Origin: Herbaspirillum sp. WKF16
GTDB taxonomy: Bacteria > Pseudomonadota > Gammaproteobacteria > Burkholderiales > Burkholderiaceae_D
Length of the DNA: 64,000 nt
NCBI RefSeq assembly: GCF_028993615.1
Contig: NZ_CP118632.1
Span: forward strand, 2,914,001-2,978,000
Direction of reading: 5' to 3'
Every line of letters begins with the position of its first letter. Position 1 is the first letter of the stretch. The notes below the pieces were generated by a model, which did not search any database, was not told where the DNA came from, and saw only the letters and a list, made by a program, of their open reading frames with translations. Made by a program: the position numbers and the translations under genes. Shown here piece after piece: positions 1 to 13,623 of the stretch.

Positions 1-522
1 CTGGTGCGCGAGGACCAGCTCACCGGCAGCCTGAATCGCCGCGGCATGGACGAATCGCTGGATCGCGAGATCATCAACGCCGAACGCCGCGACACGCCCC
101 TGTGCATCGCCCTGCTCGACCTGGACGATTTCAAGCGCATCAACGACACCCACGGCCACGCCACCGGCGACGAGGTATTGATCCACATGGTCAAGGTGAT
201 CCGCGAGACGCTGCGCAAGCTGGATGTGATCGCGCGCTTCGGCGGCGAGGAGTTCATCGTGCTGATGCCGGAGACCGAACCTGAAGACGCGGTGCAGATC
301 ATCACCCGCGTACAGCGCGAGCTGACCAAGCGCATCTTCATGCATGAGAGCCAGCGCCTGCTGATCACCTTCAGCGCCGGCGTGGCGCTGCATCACAAGG
401 ACGAAAACCAGGCCGAGCTGTTGAAGCGCGCCGACGTCGCGCTGTACAAGGCCAAGAACGCCGGCAAGAACCGCATCGTGTTCGCCGATCCGCCGGCGCC
501 GGCCGCACTGCCGGCCGCCTGA
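1..522 (+). CDS. Diguanylate cyclase, GGDEF domain (5' truncated by window edge)
   Basis: C-terminal 173 residues of a protein whose start lies left of the window; the frame is open from base 1 to the TGA at 520-522. The domain begins with the typical DxLTGxxNRR segment (DQLTGSLNRRGM), carries the active-site motif as GGEEF at bases 241-255, and has a product-inhibition I-site RxxD (RKLD) five residues before it. These features support an active cyclase making cyclic di-GMP from two GTP, with feedback inhibition. The sensory N-terminus is not visible, so the input signal is unknown. A terminator follows the stop codon. Confidence 0.93.
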   Translation: MVREDQLTGSLNRRGMDESLDREIINAERRDTPLCIALLDLDDFKRINDTHGHATGDEVLIHMVKVIRETLRKLDVIARFGGEEFIVLMPETEPEDAVQIITRVQRELTKRIFMHESQRLLITFSAGVALHHKDENQAELLKRADVALYKAKNAGKNRIVFADPPAPAALPAA

Positions 523-552
523 GCGGCAGGCGGACCAACAGGGCAATCAAAA

Positions 553-577
553 GCCGGGGCGATCCCCGGCTTTTTTT
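553..577. terminator. Intrinsic terminator between dgc and pnuC
   Basis: Perfect 7-bp GC stem (GCCGGGG/CCCCGGC, 553-570) with a CGAT loop, followed by seven T on the plus strand and preceded by four A. It lies 30 bases after the cyclase stop codon. Its T run reaches the pnuC stop codon on the other strand, so it probably serves both convergent genes. Confidence 0.85.
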
Positions 578-1194
578 CAGGCCGGCGCGACGTCCCCGCA
601 CTGCCTGGCCGAACGCTGCCAGCTGCGCCAGCCGGCCGCCGCCATGACGACGAACAGCGCATACAGCACGGCCGTCAGCGTCAGGTGCTTGTACACGTAC
701 AGGCCGACATAGAGCACGTCGACCGCGATCCATACCAGCCAGTTCTCGATCTTCTTGCGCGACAGCAGGAATTGCCCCACCAGGCTGCCGGCAGTCAGGA
801 AGCCATCCATGTGCGGCACGTCGGTGTCGGTATAACGGTGCAGGAACCACGAAAGCGCCAGGAAACCGAGGCCCCAGGCGATGGCCATCCAGATCCAGCC
901 GCGGGCCTGCAGGCGCGACACCTGCAGCGGCCGCTGCGCCTCGCCGCCGCGCAGCCACTGGCGCCACCCCCAGACCGAGACCGCCACGAACACGAACTGC
1001 AATCCGGCGTCGCCGTACAGGCGCGCATCGGCGAACACGGCCGCATACAGCAGCGAAGCCAGGATGGAGAACAGCCAGGCCCAATGGTTCTGGCGGATAT
1101 TGAGCCAGACCGTGAGCGCCGACAGCAGGAAGGACACCAGCTCCAGCGGCGTGGTGGACAGGCCCAACAGCGACAGCGGCGTATCGATGGACAT
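577..1194 (-). CDS. pnuC: PnuC-family nicotinamide riboside transporter
   Basis: Protein of 205 residues, the usual PnuC length, very hydrophobic with about seven membrane segments. It has the family's Trp-rich segments (for example WLNIRQNHWAWLFSI near the N-terminus and ENWLVWIAVDVLYVGLYVYK near the C-terminus). PnuC proteins carry nicotinamide riboside, or in some branches other vitamin precursors, across the inner membrane by facilitated diffusion driven by intracellular phosphorylation. The frame stays open far upstream, but only the ATG at 1194 begins PnuC-like sequence. No strong ribosome binding site is seen there. It is last in the minus-strand run after ftsB (74-bp gap). No NadR-like kinase is in the window, so the exact substrate is inferred. 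Confidence 0.85.
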   Translation of the reverse strand: MSIDTPLSLLGLSTTPLELVSFLLSALTVWLNIRQNHWAWLFSILASLLYAAVFADARLYGDAGLQFVFVAVSVWGWRQWLRGGEAQRPLQVSRLQARGWIWMAIAWGLGFLALSWFLHRYTDTDVPHMDGFLTAGSLVGQFLLSRKKIENWLVWIAVDVLYVGLYVYKHLTLTAVLYALFVVMAAAGWRSWQRSARQCGDVAPA

Positions 1195-1268
1195 GCGGCG
1201 CGATGTGAGGAGGAAGGAGGAAAGAAAGAGCGCAGTCAGGCGTGCATGGCAGGCCGCCGCGACATCGC

Positions 1269-1670
1269 CTAGTGCGCGCGCCTTGCGGCCTCGCCGCTGG
1301 CCGCCGGCGGCGCCGCGACGGGCACCGAGACGCTGTTGGGCTGGCCGGAACCCGGCATGTAGGGATTCGGATTGGGCGAAGAGAACGGCTTGCCCGAAGC
1401 GCCGTCGAGCACCTGGACGAAGACTTCGTTCTGCTTGATCATGCCCAGCTCGAAACGTGCGCGTTCTTCCACCGCGCCCTTGCTCTGCTTCAGGTCGTCG
1501 ACTTCGGAAGCCAGCTTGGCGTTGCGCTCGCGCAGCTCGTCGTTCTTCTTGCGCGCCTGCTGGACCTGGCGGTCGAACTCCCAGACCTTGAACCATCCGC
1601 CTTTGCCAAGCCAAAGCGGATACTGGATCAGCACCAGCAGGACGGACAGGCAAAGGATAATCAGGCGCAT
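1269..1670 (-). CDS. ftsB: Cell division protein FtsB
   Basis: 133 residues: a short cytoplasmic N-terminus, one membrane helix (about residues 3-20, [20 protein letters not shown]), then a periplasmic coiled coil (about 33-70, rich in Glu, Lys, Arg and Leu). This is the FtsB/DivIC layout. FtsB joins FtsL and FtsQ at the septum and helps activate septal peptidoglycan synthesis. The [15 protein letters not shown] segment after the helix fits the FtsB family. The tail of about 45 residues rich in Pro, Ser and Ala is longer than in E. coli FtsB (103 residues) and probably disordered. It lies 59 bp downstream of eno, the conserved betaproteobacterial arrangement. Confidence 0.9.
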   Translation of the reverse strand: MRLIILCLSVLLVLIQYPLWLGKGGWFKVWEFDRQVQQARKKNDELRERNAKLASEVDDLKQSKGAVEERARFELGMIKQNEVFVQVLDGASGKPFSSPNPNPYMPGSGQPNSVSVPVAAPPAASGEAARRAH

Positions 1671-1729
1671 AGCCGGGAGCTCTCAGCGCGGCACCCGCCC
1701 CGCATCGCGAGGCAGGCGCCGCTTGCTTC

Positions 1730-5690
<3,961 letters not shown>

Positions 5691-5808
5691 CCCCAAAAGC
5701 GCTCGTTTTTTTAATCCCCATCTCCGATATCTGTCTCGCCGCGGCGAAACTTGCATGGGAAAAACACGCGCCCTCGGGGCCTCCCGTCTTGACCGGCGAG
5801 CCCGGGCT

Positions 5809-6642
5809 TCAGTTCCGGCGCGCCTCGCCCGCCAGCAGTTCGGCGATCATCCCGTGGGCCGCCTGCGCCGCCGCCACCGGCGCTTCCATGGGGAACAGGT
5901 GGCCGCCCGGGATCTGGCGGAAATGCCGCCCGACCAGGCGCCTGGTGGCGTCCAATCCGGCCAGGCGGCACTCCACCGAATCGATGCCGCCGACGAACCC
6001 GATGGGCACCGGATACGGCCGGCGCGTCAGGCAACCGAGATGATGGGGAATGGTGCGGTAGACCGCGGTCTCGGCCTCGCGCGTGAAGCGCAGGCGCACC
6101 CCACCCTCCTCGTGCGGCTCGACGCCGTGCTCGACGTAGTCGCGCAGCACCCGCTGCGGCCAGGCCGCGAACATGGCCTTGGCGGCGTAGTGCTGGTAGG
6201 CCGCCTCCATGTCCGGCCAGGCGTTGCGACGCTTGACCGAGGCCAGCGCCGGCGAGCGCCGGCTCTCATAGTTGAGGAACTTGGCCGCCCGCAGCAGCTG
6301 GGCGCGCCAGCCGGCCACCACCGGCGAATCCAGCAGCAGCACGCAGCGCACCAGCTCGGGGCGCTTGCGCGCCGCCATCAGCGAGAGGATCCCGCCCATC
6401 GAATGCCCGACCAGGATCACCGGCTCGCGATAGCGCTGCTCCAGCTCCTCGATCAGCTCCCGCGAAAGCTTGCGCCAGCCGTCGTCGACCGGATAGCGCG
6501 GATTGTGCGCGTGCATGGCCAGCGCGCGCACGTCGTAGTGCCGGCGCAGTTGTTCAAAGAACATGCCGTAGGTACCCGCCGGGTAGCTGTTGGCATGGGC
6601 GAAATGCAAAATGGGGAGGCTGGGAGAACTCATGTCGGGCAA
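5809..6642 (-). CDS. Alpha/beta hydrolase
   Basis: 277 residues with an alpha/beta-hydrolase fold. The nucleophile elbow is GHSMGG (Ser81), and a late PGGHLFPMEAP segment supplies the likely catalytic His248; the acid is probably Asp221 (GGIDSVE). The N-terminal HFAHANSYPAGTYGMFFEQL segment resembles small esterase or lipase-like hydrolases. The substrate cannot be told from sequence. An alternative start at Met4 (6633) is equally plausible. It follows comEC on the same strand after 99 bp and precedes pyrG by 162 bp. Confidence 0.85.
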   Translation of the reverse strand: MPDMSSPSLPILHFAHANSYPAGTYGMFFEQLRRHYDVRALAMHAHNPRYPVDDGWRKLSRELIEELEQRYREPVILVGHSMGGILSLMAARKRPELVRCVLLLDSPVVAGWRAQLLRAAKFLNYESRRSPALASVKRRNAWPDMEAAYQHYAAKAMFAAWPQRVLRDYVEHGVEPHEEGGVRLRFTREAETAVYRTIPHHLGCLTRRPYPVPIGFVGGIDSVECRLAGLDATRRLVGRHFRQIPGGHLFPMEAPVAAAQAAHGMIAELLAGEARRN

Positions 6643-6741
6643 GGCTGGAGAGGCTGTGGCGGCAGCATAGCAAAACGGCGCGCGGCCGTAGCGTGCTATT
6701 TTCCCGGATCGCGAAATGCGCGAAAAAAGCCCGACCGCGGT

Positions 6742-9216
6742 TCAGCGTCCGTACCAGTAGCGCGGATGCTCCTGGCGGTAGCCCTCCGCCGCCAGCTGGT
6801 CGCCCAGGTTCATGATGATGGCGCCCGAATCGTCGGTGCGCAGGCGGCGGATGCCCAGCTGCCGGTAACGCTCGAAGACTTCCGGCTTGGGATGGTTGAA
6901 GCGGTTGCGGTAGCCGACCTGGAAGATCGCCAGCTCCGGCCGCACCGCGCGCAGGAAGGGTTCGGTCGACGAGGTGCCGCTGCCGTGGTGCGGCGCCAGC
7001 AGCACGGTGGACTGCAACTGCTCGGCGGCGGCGCCGTTGAGCAACTGGTCTTCCTGGACCGCCTCGATATCGCCGGCCAGCAGGATGGACTGGCGGCCGA
7101 TCTGCACCTTCAGCACGCAGCTGCGGGCGTTGGGCTTCCACTTGTCGCTGTCGTAGCTCTCCGGCGTGGGATGCAGCATGGTGAAGCCGATGCCGTCCCA
7201 GTTCCAGGACTGCCCCGCCATGCAGCGCGTGTGCGCCGGCGCCGCCCGCAGGATCGGGCTGTTGCCGGCCAGCGAGGAATATACGCTGTCCACCCGCATG
7301 CCCTTGAACAGCGAGACGGCGCCGCCGGAATGGTCGTTGTCGTTGTGCGAGATCACCACCCGGTCCAGGCGGTCGATGCCGCGCGCGCGCAGGTAAGGCA
7401 GGATCACCCGGGTGGCGCCGTCGGACTCCGGCGTGTAATACGGGCCGGTGTCGTACAGCAGGCGATGGGTCGGCGTTTCCACCAGCAGCGCCATGCCCTG
7501 GCCGACGTCGAAGGCGGTCACGCGCATGCTGCCGTCGGGCGGCGCGGTAGGCGCGTTCAGGACCAGCGGCAGCCAGCCGAACAACCCCAGCCAGCGCGCC
7601 GGCCAGCCGCGCGGCGCCAGCATCAGCATGGTGCCGCCCAGCGCCAGCAGGAACATCCACCAGCTCGGCAGCGGCGTCTGCCAGACCGCGAAGGGCATGC
7701 CGTCCAGCCACTGCAGGAACTCCGCCAGCCAACCCAGCAGCTGGTGCGGCAACTGCAGCGCGTACTCGGCGGCGAACGCCGGCAGCAGGCTGCCCAGCAG
7801 CGCCAGCGGCGTGATCACCAGGCCCACCAGAGGAATGGCGACGGCATTGGCGATCGGGCTGACCAGCGAATACTGGCCGAACAGCAGCATGGTCAGCGGC
7901 ACCAGCCCCAGCGTCACGATGTATTGCGCGCGCGCGCCCTCCTTCACCGCCAGCCATAGCTTGCGCCACCACAGCGTGCGCGCCGCCGCCTCCATCGCGT
8001 AGCGCGGCTGCATGCGCCCCACCGTGCCGTACATCAGCAAGCCCACCGCCCCGAAGGACAGCCAGAAGCCCGGCCACAGCAGCGACCAGGGATCGAGCAG
8101 CAGCACCAGGCCCAGCGCCAGGCACAGCACCACCGACACGCGCATGATGCGGGCGCGCCAGAAGGCGATGCCGACCACCACCAGCATGTACAGGGTGCGC
8201 TGCGCCGGCACGCCGAAGCCGGCCAGCGCGACGTACAGCAAGGCGGTCAGGATGCCCGCCGCCACCGCCACCTTTTGCGCCGGGAAGCGCAGCGGCAGCT
8301 GCGCGCGCGTGAAGAAGGAACGCCGCCAAAGCCAGCTGGCCAGCCCGCCGAACAACGCCGCCAGCATGGTGATGTGCAGGCCGGAGATGGCCATCAGGTG
8401 ACCCACGCCGGTGCGGTTGAAAATGCTCCAGTCGGACTGGCTGATGCCGCGCTGGTCGCCCATGACGAGCGCGGCGATGGCCGGCGCATAGGGCTGGCCC
8501 GGCAAGGCCGCCAGGATGCGGTCGCGCAGCCAGCCGCGCGCGTACTCGACGGCGTGGGACGGGGTCCAGACGAAAGCGTCGATGCGGCGGTTGACCGCGG
8601 CGGCCGGCGCCGGCGCGCCCACCACGTAGCCGGTGGCGCGCACATCGTCCTGCAGCAGCCAGACCTCATAGTCGAAGCCGTCCGGATTGGCGTTGCCATG
8701 GGGGCGCTTGAGCCGCACGTTGAGCTTCCAGCGCGAGCCCGGCTGCATCTCCGGCAGCGCGATGCGCGCCGGCGCGGCCTGCTCGCCGTCCTCGGCCGGC
8801 GCCTGCTGGCGGCGGTTGCCGTACCAGGCCAGCGACACCCGCGGCGGCACCGGCGGGATGACCATGCCCTGCATCACCACCTGCTCGATGTCGAAGCGCA
8901 GGCGCAGCCCTTGCGCGTCGCGATCAGGCAGATCGGCGACGGTGCCGATCACGGTGACCTCGCGCCCTTCCCAGGCCGCCGGCAACTCCTGGTCGAGGTA
9001 ATACTGGGCGAACGCCGCCGCCCACAGGAAGCCCAGCCAGGCGCCGCAGGTCAGCAGCAGCGGCACGCGCAGGAAGGGTTGCCAGAATTTCCAGGCGGTG
9101 AAGGCCAGCAGCGCCGCCAGCACAAGGCCGGCCACGTACCACTCCAGGCCCGGCAAGCGGGCCTGCATCTGCAGCAAGCCGATGCCGATGGCGAAACCGA
9201 TGATGAGGCTGCGCAT
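6742..9216 (-). CDS. comEC: ComEC/Rec2-type DNA uptake channel
   Basis: 824 residues with the full three-part ComEC layout: an N-terminal soluble segment between membrane helices (about 1-230), the multi-helix competence domain (about 250-520), and a C-terminal metallo-beta-lactamase-like domain (about 560-800) with the metal motif HNDNDH (VISHNDNDHSGG). ComEC moves single-stranded DNA across the inner membrane in natural transformation; the C-terminal domain is thought to be the nuclease that degrades the other strand. Its start overlaps the tatD stop by one base. An intact gene suggests at least latent competence; other competence genes are not in the window. Confidence 0.93.
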   Translation of the reverse strand: MRSLIIGFAIGIGLLQMQARLPGLEWYVAGLVLAALLAFTAWKFWQPFLRVPLLLTCGAWLGFLWAAAFAQYYLDQELPAAWEGREVTVIGTVADLPDRDAQGLRLRFDIEQVVMQGMVIPPVPPRVSLAWYGNRRQQAPAEDGEQAAPARIALPEMQPGSRWKLNVRLKRPHGNANPDGFDYEVWLLQDDVRATGYVVGAPAPAAAVNRRIDAFVWTPSHAVEYARGWLRDRILAALPGQPYAPAIAALVMGDQRGISQSDWSIFNRTGVGHLMAISGLHITMLAALFGGLASWLWRRSFFTRAQLPLRFPAQKVAVAAGILTALLYVALAGFGVPAQRTLYMLVVVGIAFWRARIMRVSVVLCLALGLVLLLDPWSLLWPGFWLSFGAVGLLMYGTVGRMQPRYAMEAAARTLWWRKLWLAVKEGARAQYIVTLGLVPLTMLLFGQYSLVSPIANAVAIPLVGLVITPLALLGSLLPAFAAEYALQLPHQLLGWLAEFLQWLDGMPFAVWQTPLPSWWMFLLALGGTMLMLAPRGWPARWLGLFGWLPLVLNAPTAPPDGSMRVTAFDVGQGMALLVETPTHRLLYDTGPYYTPESDGATRVILPYLRARGIDRLDRVVISHNDNDHSGGAVSLFKGMRVDSVYSSLAGNSPILRAAPAHTRCMAGQSWNWDGIGFTMLHPTPESYDSDKWKPNARSCVLKVQIGRQSILLAGDIEAVQEDQLLNGAAAEQLQSTVLLAPHHGSGTSSTEPFLRAVRPELAIFQVGYRNRFNHPKPEVFERYRQLGIRRLRTDDSGAIIMNLGDQLAAEGYRQEHPRYWYGR

Positions 9217-10022
9217 CAGAGCGGCAATCCGGCTGATGCCAGCCGCGGCAAGGCGGCCAGGGCATTGGCGGTGGTGGCGGCGGCGACGTCCGGCGCGGCC
9301 ATGCCGCGCAGTTCGGCCAGCACCTCGCCGATGCGCGGGATCTGGTCCGGCGTGTTGGCGTCGGGATGGCGCCAGGCCGGGGAAATATCGGGCGCGTCGG
9401 TCTCCAGCACGATGGACGACAACGGCAGCTCGGCCGCCAGCCGGCGGATCTGCAGCGAGCGCGGGAAGGTCATGGCGCCGCCGAAGCCCAGCCGCAGCCC
9501 CAGCTCGATGAAGGTCTGCGCCTGCTGGAAGCTGCCGTTGAAGGCGTGGGCGATGCCGCCCGGCACGCGGATGCGTCGCAGGTGCTTGAGGATGATGTCC
9601 TGCGAGCGGCGCACGTGCAGCAGCACCGGCAATCCGAAGTCGCGCGCCAGCTTGAGCTGGCCGGCGAAGAAGAACTCCTGCTTCTCGCGCATGGCCGGCT
9701 CGGTCAGCTCGGGCACGAAGAAATCCAGCCCGATCTCGCCGATGCCGACGAACAGCGGATCGGCCAGCGCCGCCTCGATGGCCGCGCGCAGGACCTCAAG
9801 GTCGGACTCCTTGGCCGTCGGCACGTACAGCGGATGGATACCCAGCGCATAGACGCCGTTGCCGACCGCGCGCGCCAACTGCGCCACGGCGCCGAAGTTT
9901 GCGCGCGCGATGGCCGGGATCACGATGGCGCGCACCCCTGCCTGCGCCGCGTCGTCGGCAACGGAGACAGAATGGCCGCCGAATTCCCCGGCGTCGAGAT
10001 GGCAGTGCGTGTCGACCCACAT
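9216..10022 (-). CDS. TatD-family metal-dependent deoxyribonuclease
   Basis: 268 residues, TIM-barrel amidohydrolase of the TatD family. The HxH motif is at the extreme N-terminus (MWVDTHCHLD), followed by GEIGLDFF, LLHVRRSQD, HAFNG and the late metal ligand in LETDAPDISP. Family members are 3'-5' DNases acting in repair or DNA turnover. Being translationally coupled to comEC is a suggestive pairing of DNA processing with DNA uptake. The family has paralogues (TatD, YcfH, YjjV) and I cannot assign which one this is. Confidence 0.92.
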   Translation of the reverse strand: MWVDTHCHLDAGEFGGHSVSVADDAAQAGVRAIVIPAIARANFGAVAQLARAVGNGVYALGIHPLYVPTAKESDLEVLRAAIEAALADPLFVGIGEIGLDFFVPELTEPAMREKQEFFFAGQLKLARDFGLPVLLHVRRSQDIILKHLRRIRVPGGIAHAFNGSFQQAQTFIELGLRLGFGGAMTFPRSLQIRRLAAELPLSSIVLETDAPDISPAWRHPDANTPDQIPRIGEVLAELRGMAAPDVAAATTANALAALPRLASAGLPL

Positions 10023-10389
10023 GTGCTTGGCGTGAAAACAGAAACCGAATCAGGACGACGCCCGGGTCGGGCGGCGCACGCGCCGAGGGCCAGCCATTGT
10101 CTGATTGGCATGCTTCCCCCGAAGCGTATTGTTATTGGAGCCCATGCCGTCCAGCGGCGCGAGCTGCGTTCCGTCGCAGCATACCCGGTTTCAGACCGGG
10201 TTCGGAAGCGGGAGTTTACCGTGAAGTCGCCCGTTTTACCGCCGCTTGCAACTCTTAACATGAGTAAAGAATCGCCCGCACCGAATTTAACGCAGAACCG
10301 CACAAACCCGCATGGCGCAAACAAAAAGGACGCAATCGCTTGCGTCCTTTTTTCCTGAGCCTTGTAAGCGCCGCCGCGATCGGCGCCGC
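10023..10389. other. Intergenic region between tatD and argE
   Basis: 367 bases without a convincing gene. It holds a perfect 7-bp stem hairpin ACCCGGT-TTCAG-ACCGGGT (10183-10201) with no T run on either side, and the argE terminator described separately. The tatD-comEC promoter should lie here, but no clear -35/-10 pair was recognised. A short minus-strand open frame runs into tatD out of frame and has no coding character. Confidence 0.6.
10327..10353. terminator. Intrinsic terminator downstream of argE
   Basis: Stem AGGACGCAA/TTGCGTCCT (9 bp) with loop TCGC, T run on the plus side and five A on the left, giving a TTTTT run on the minus strand. It lies 37 bases past the argE stop codon, so its main role is ending argE transcription. 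Confidence 0.88.
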
Positions 10390-11562
10390 TTACGCGCTTT
10401 GCAGCGAGGTTCCCAGCTTGCGCAGGAACTGCTCGCAGCGCGCCATCTGGTCCAGGGTCACGAACTCGTTGGGCTTGTGGGCGTTGCCGATGTCGCCGGG
10501 GCCGCAGACGATGGTCGGGATGCCGATCTTCTGGAACAGCCCGGCCTCGGTGCCGTAGGCCACCTTGCGGGTTTCTCGGTCGCCCGTCAGCGCGCGCACC
10601 AGCTCGGTCATGGCCGCCTGTTCGGCCGCTTCCAGCGCCGGGCTGCCGGCGAAGTTGTCGATCTCGACGCGGGCGTCGGCGAACTCGGCGCGCATCTTCG
10701 GCAACAGCGATTCCTTGACGTAGGTATCGATCTGGGCCTGGATGTCGGCCACCGTCATGCCCGGCAGGTTGCGGAACTCGTAGGTGAACTCGCACAGCTC
10801 GGGAATGGTGTTGACCGCGATGCCGCCGCGGATCTGGTTGGTGGTCATGGTGGTGAACGGCACATCGAAGAACTGGTCGTACGGGCCGTTGGCCTTGTAG
10901 GCGTCGGCGAAATCGCGGATGGCGCAGATCATGCGCGCGGCGTATTCGATGGCGTTGCAGCCCTGCGGTGTCAGCGACGAGTGCGCCGACTTGCCGTGCA
11001 CCTTGCAGGCGAACACGTTGATGCCCTTGTGCGCCACCACCACGTTCATGCTGGTGGGCTCGCCGACCACGCAGCCGTCGACCTTGATGCCGCGCCTGAC
11101 GATTTCCTCGAGCATCACCGGCGCGCCGATGCAGCCGATTTCCTCGTCGTACGAGAACGCCAGGTGCATGGGCTTGACGCGCGGCATGGCCATGAATTCC
11201 GGCACCATGGCCATGGCGGTGGCGATGAAGCCCTTCATGTCGCAGCTGCCGCGGGCGAACAGGGCGCCGTCCTTCTCGACCAGCTTGAACGGATCGGTGT
11301 CCCACTTCTGGCCGTCCACCGGCACCACGTCGGTATGCCCGGACAGCACAATGCCGCCCTCGGTCGCGCCGGCGTTGGCGCCGGCCGTGGCCGGCAGCGT
11401 CGCGAACAGGTTGGCCTTGGTCTTTTCCTTGTTGTGGGCAAGCCAGGACTTGATGCCCTGCTGCTCCAGGTTGTCGCGGATGGTCGTGATCAGTTCAAGG
11501 TTGGAATTGCGGCTGGTGGTGTCGAAGCCGACCAGCGTTTCCAGCCATTGGCGGGTATTCAT
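10390..11562 (-). CDS. argE: Acetylornithine deacetylase
   Basis: 390 residues, M20 peptidase family. Hydrolyses N-acetylornithine to ornithine and acetate in arginine synthesis. Metal-binding and catalytic segments are in family order: SGHTDVVPVDGQ (His and Asp), ARGSCDMKGF (bridging Asp), SYDEEIGCIGA (Glu-Glu), and a late FVTLDQMARCEQF. The start at 11562 begins MNTRQWLETLVGFDTTSRNSN, as in ArgE. It stands alone with its own terminator. argC is elsewhere in the window (33960), so arginine genes are scattered, as is usual in Burkholderiales. Confidence 0.93.
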   Translation of the reverse strand: MNTRQWLETLVGFDTTSRNSNLELITTIRDNLEQQGIKSWLAHNKEKTKANLFATLPATAGANAGATEGGIVLSGHTDVVPVDGQKWDTDPFKLVEKDGALFARGSCDMKGFIATAMAMVPEFMAMPRVKPMHLAFSYDEEIGCIGAPVMLEEIVRRGIKVDGCVVGEPTSMNVVVAHKGINVFACKVHGKSAHSSLTPQGCNAIEYAARMICAIRDFADAYKANGPYDQFFDVPFTTMTTNQIRGGIAVNTIPELCEFTYEFRNLPGMTVADIQAQIDTYVKESLLPKMRAEFADARVEIDNFAGSPALEAAEQAAMTELVRALTGDRETRKVAYGTEAGLFQKIGIPTIVCGPGDIGNAHKPNEFVTLDQMARCEQFLRKLGTSLQSA

Positions 11563-11657
11563 TCGTAGTGCTCCTATTTCAATTCAGGCCGGCGCTCCCC
11601 GCGCGGCTCGTTTGCTGCGGCTTGCCTGCGGCATCCCGCAAGCTTACCCGGAATGCC

Positions 11658-12365
11658 TCAATCCTGCTGCAAGCCCTGCTCGGACAAGCGCAGCACGCGA
11701 CCGCAGCGGCCGGCCAGCTCGTTGTCGTGGGTGACGATGACGAAGGCCGTGCCCAGGGTCTGCGACAGCTCGATCATCAGCGCGAAGGTCTTGTCGGCGG
11801 TGCCGCGGTCGAGGTTGCCGGTGGGCTCGTCGGCCAGCACGCAGGCCGGGCGCGTCACCAGCGCGCGCGCCAGCGCCACGCGCTGGCGCTCGCCGCCGGA
11901 GAGCTCGCCCGGCACATGCGAGACGCGCTGCTCCAGGCCGACCCGGGCCAGCATCTCGCGCGCCTGCTGCTGCGCCTCGCTGCGCTTCATGCGGCGGATC
12001 ATCAGCGGCATGGCCACGTTGTCCAGCGCCGAGAATTCCGGCAGCAGGTGGTGGAACTGGTAGACGAAGCCCAGCGTCTTGTTGCGCATCTCGCCGCGCG
12101 CCGATTCGCCCAGGGTGGCGAAATCGCGGCCCATCAGCGTTACCGAACCGGCGCTGGGCGTATCCAGCCCGCCCAGCAAATGCAGCAGCGTGGACTTGCC
12201 GGAACCGGAAGCGCCGACGATGGCGGCCTGCTCGCCGCGCCTGACGTCGATGTCGATGCCCTGCAACACCTTGACCGAATACTTGCCCTGGGTGAAGGTC
12301 TTGCCCAGGCCGCGCGCGGCCAATACCACCTCGTTGTTGCCGTTGTCGTTCATGTCATTACTCAT
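11658..12365 (-). CDS. lolD: Lipoprotein-releasing system ATP-binding protein LolD
   Basis: 235 residues. ABC ATPase with Walker [10 protein letters not shown], signature LSGGERQR, Walker B VLADEP and the LolD/MacB-type [19 protein letters not shown] segment. It powers extraction of outer-membrane lipoproteins from the inner membrane to LolA. The start codon overlaps the lolC stop by 8 bp, so the two are co-translated. Confidence 0.95.
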   Translation of the reverse strand: MSNDMNDNGNNEVVLAARGLGKTFTQGKYSVKVLQGIDIDVRRGEQAAIVGASGSGKSTLLHLLGGLDTPSAGSVTLMGRDFATLGESARGEMRNKTLGFVYQFHHLLPEFSALDNVAMPLMIRRMKRSEAQQQAREMLARVGLEQRVSHVPGELSGGERQRVALARALVTRPACVLADEPTGNLDRGTADKTFALMIELSQTLGTAFVIVTHDNELAGRCGRVLRLSEQGLQQD

Positions 12366-13623
12366 AGCGCAGCGCCTCCGCCGGTTTGACGCGGGCGGCC
12401 GACCAGCTCGGGTAGAGCGTGGCCAGGAAGGCCAGCACCACCGCCACCCCGCCGATGGTGTAGACGTCGGACCAGATCAGGTCGGACGGCAGCTCGGAAA
12501 TCACATAGATGCTCTTGGGCAGGAACTGCACGTGAAAGGCGCGTTCGATGGCCGGCACCACCACGTCGATGTTCAGCGCCACCGCCACGCCCAGGCCGAT
12601 GCCGATGGCGGTGCCGATCAGGCCCACCAGCGCGCCCTGGATCATGAAGATCTTGAGGATGGAGCCGGGCGAGGCGCCCAGCGTGCGCAGGATGGCGATG
12701 TCGGCCTGCTTGTCGGTGACCGTCATCACCAGCGTCGAGACCAGGTTGAAGGCGGCCACCGCGATGATCAGCGTGAGGATGATGAACATCATGCGCTTCT
12801 CGGTCTTGACCGCGGCGAACCAGTTGCTGTTCTGCTGCGACCAGTCGCGCAGGTAGAGGTCGCCAGTCAGCGTGCCGGCCAGCTGCTGGGTCACCTGCGG
12901 CGCCTGCAGCATGTCGCGGATGCGCAGCCGCACGCCGGTCGGGGCGTCGAGGCGGAACAGGGTTTCCGCGTCCTGCAGGTGGATGAAGGCCAGCGAGGAG
13001 TCGAACTCATAGTGGCCGGCCTCGAAGATGCCGCCCACCGTAAACTGCTTCAGGCGCGGCAGCACGCCGGCCGGCGTGACCTGCCCCTGCGGCGCGATCA
13101 GCGTGACCTTGTCGCCCAGGCCCACGCGCAGGCTGCGCGCCAGTTCGCCGCCCAGCACGATGTTGAATTCGCCGGCCTTGAGCGCGCCGAAGTCGCCCTG
13201 CTTGATTTGCTTGGCCACGTCCGAGACCTTCGGCTCCTGGTCCGGCAGCACGCCGCGCACCAGCACGCCGCGCACGTTGTCGTCGCGTGTCATCATGGCC
13301 TGCGCCGCCACGTAGGGCGCGGCGCCCAGCACTTCCTTGTTCTGGAAGGTCTGCTTGGCCACGGCCTCCCAGTCGCGCATGGCGCCCGAAGCGTCGAACA
13401 CTTCGATATGCGCCAGCACCGACAGCATGCGGTCGCGCACTTCCTTTTGGAAGCCGTTCATGACCGAGAGCACCACGATCAGCGCGGCCACGCCCAGCGC
13501 GATGCCGGCCATGGAAATGAGGGAAATGAAAGAGATGAAGCTGTTGCGGCCGCTGCGCTTGCCGGCGCGCGTATAGCGGATGCCGACCAGCCATTCGAAC
13601 GGCAGGTTTTTAATCAGACTCAA
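12358..13623 (-). CDS. lolC: Lipoprotein-releasing system permease LolC/LolE
   Basis: 421 residues. A membrane helix near residues 25-50 follows the family-typical [20 protein letters not shown] start. Then comes a large periplasmic domain and three C-terminal helices, ending [11 protein letters not shown] place the start at TTG 13623 because GGAG lies five bases before it and the protein then begins as LolC homologues do; an ATG 99 bp further out would add an unrelated extension. Only one permease gene accompanies lolD, as in many betaproteobacteria, so it may act as a homodimer rather than the LolC/LolE pair of E. coli. That last point is inference. Confidence 0.9.
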   Translation of the reverse strand: MSLIKNLPFEWLVGIRYTRAGKRSGRNSFISFISLISMAGIALGVAALIVVLSVMNGFQKEVRDRMLSVLAHIEVFDASGAMRDWEAVAKQTFQNKEVLGAAPYVAAQAMMTRDDNVRGVLVRGVLPDQEPKVSDVAKQIKQGDFGALKAGEFNIVLGGELARSLRVGLGDKVTLIAPQGQVTPAGVLPRLKQFTVGGIFEAGHYEFDSSLAFIHLQDAETLFRLDAPTGVRLRIRDMLQAPQVTQQLAGTLTGDLYLRDWSQQNSNWFAAVKTEKRMMFIILTLIIAVAAFNLVSTLVMTVTDKQADIAILRTLGASPGSILKIFMIQGALVGLIGTAIGIGLGVAVALNIDVVVPAIERAFHVQFLPKSIYVISELPSDLIWSDVYTIGGVAVVLAFLATLYPSWSAARVKPAEALRYE

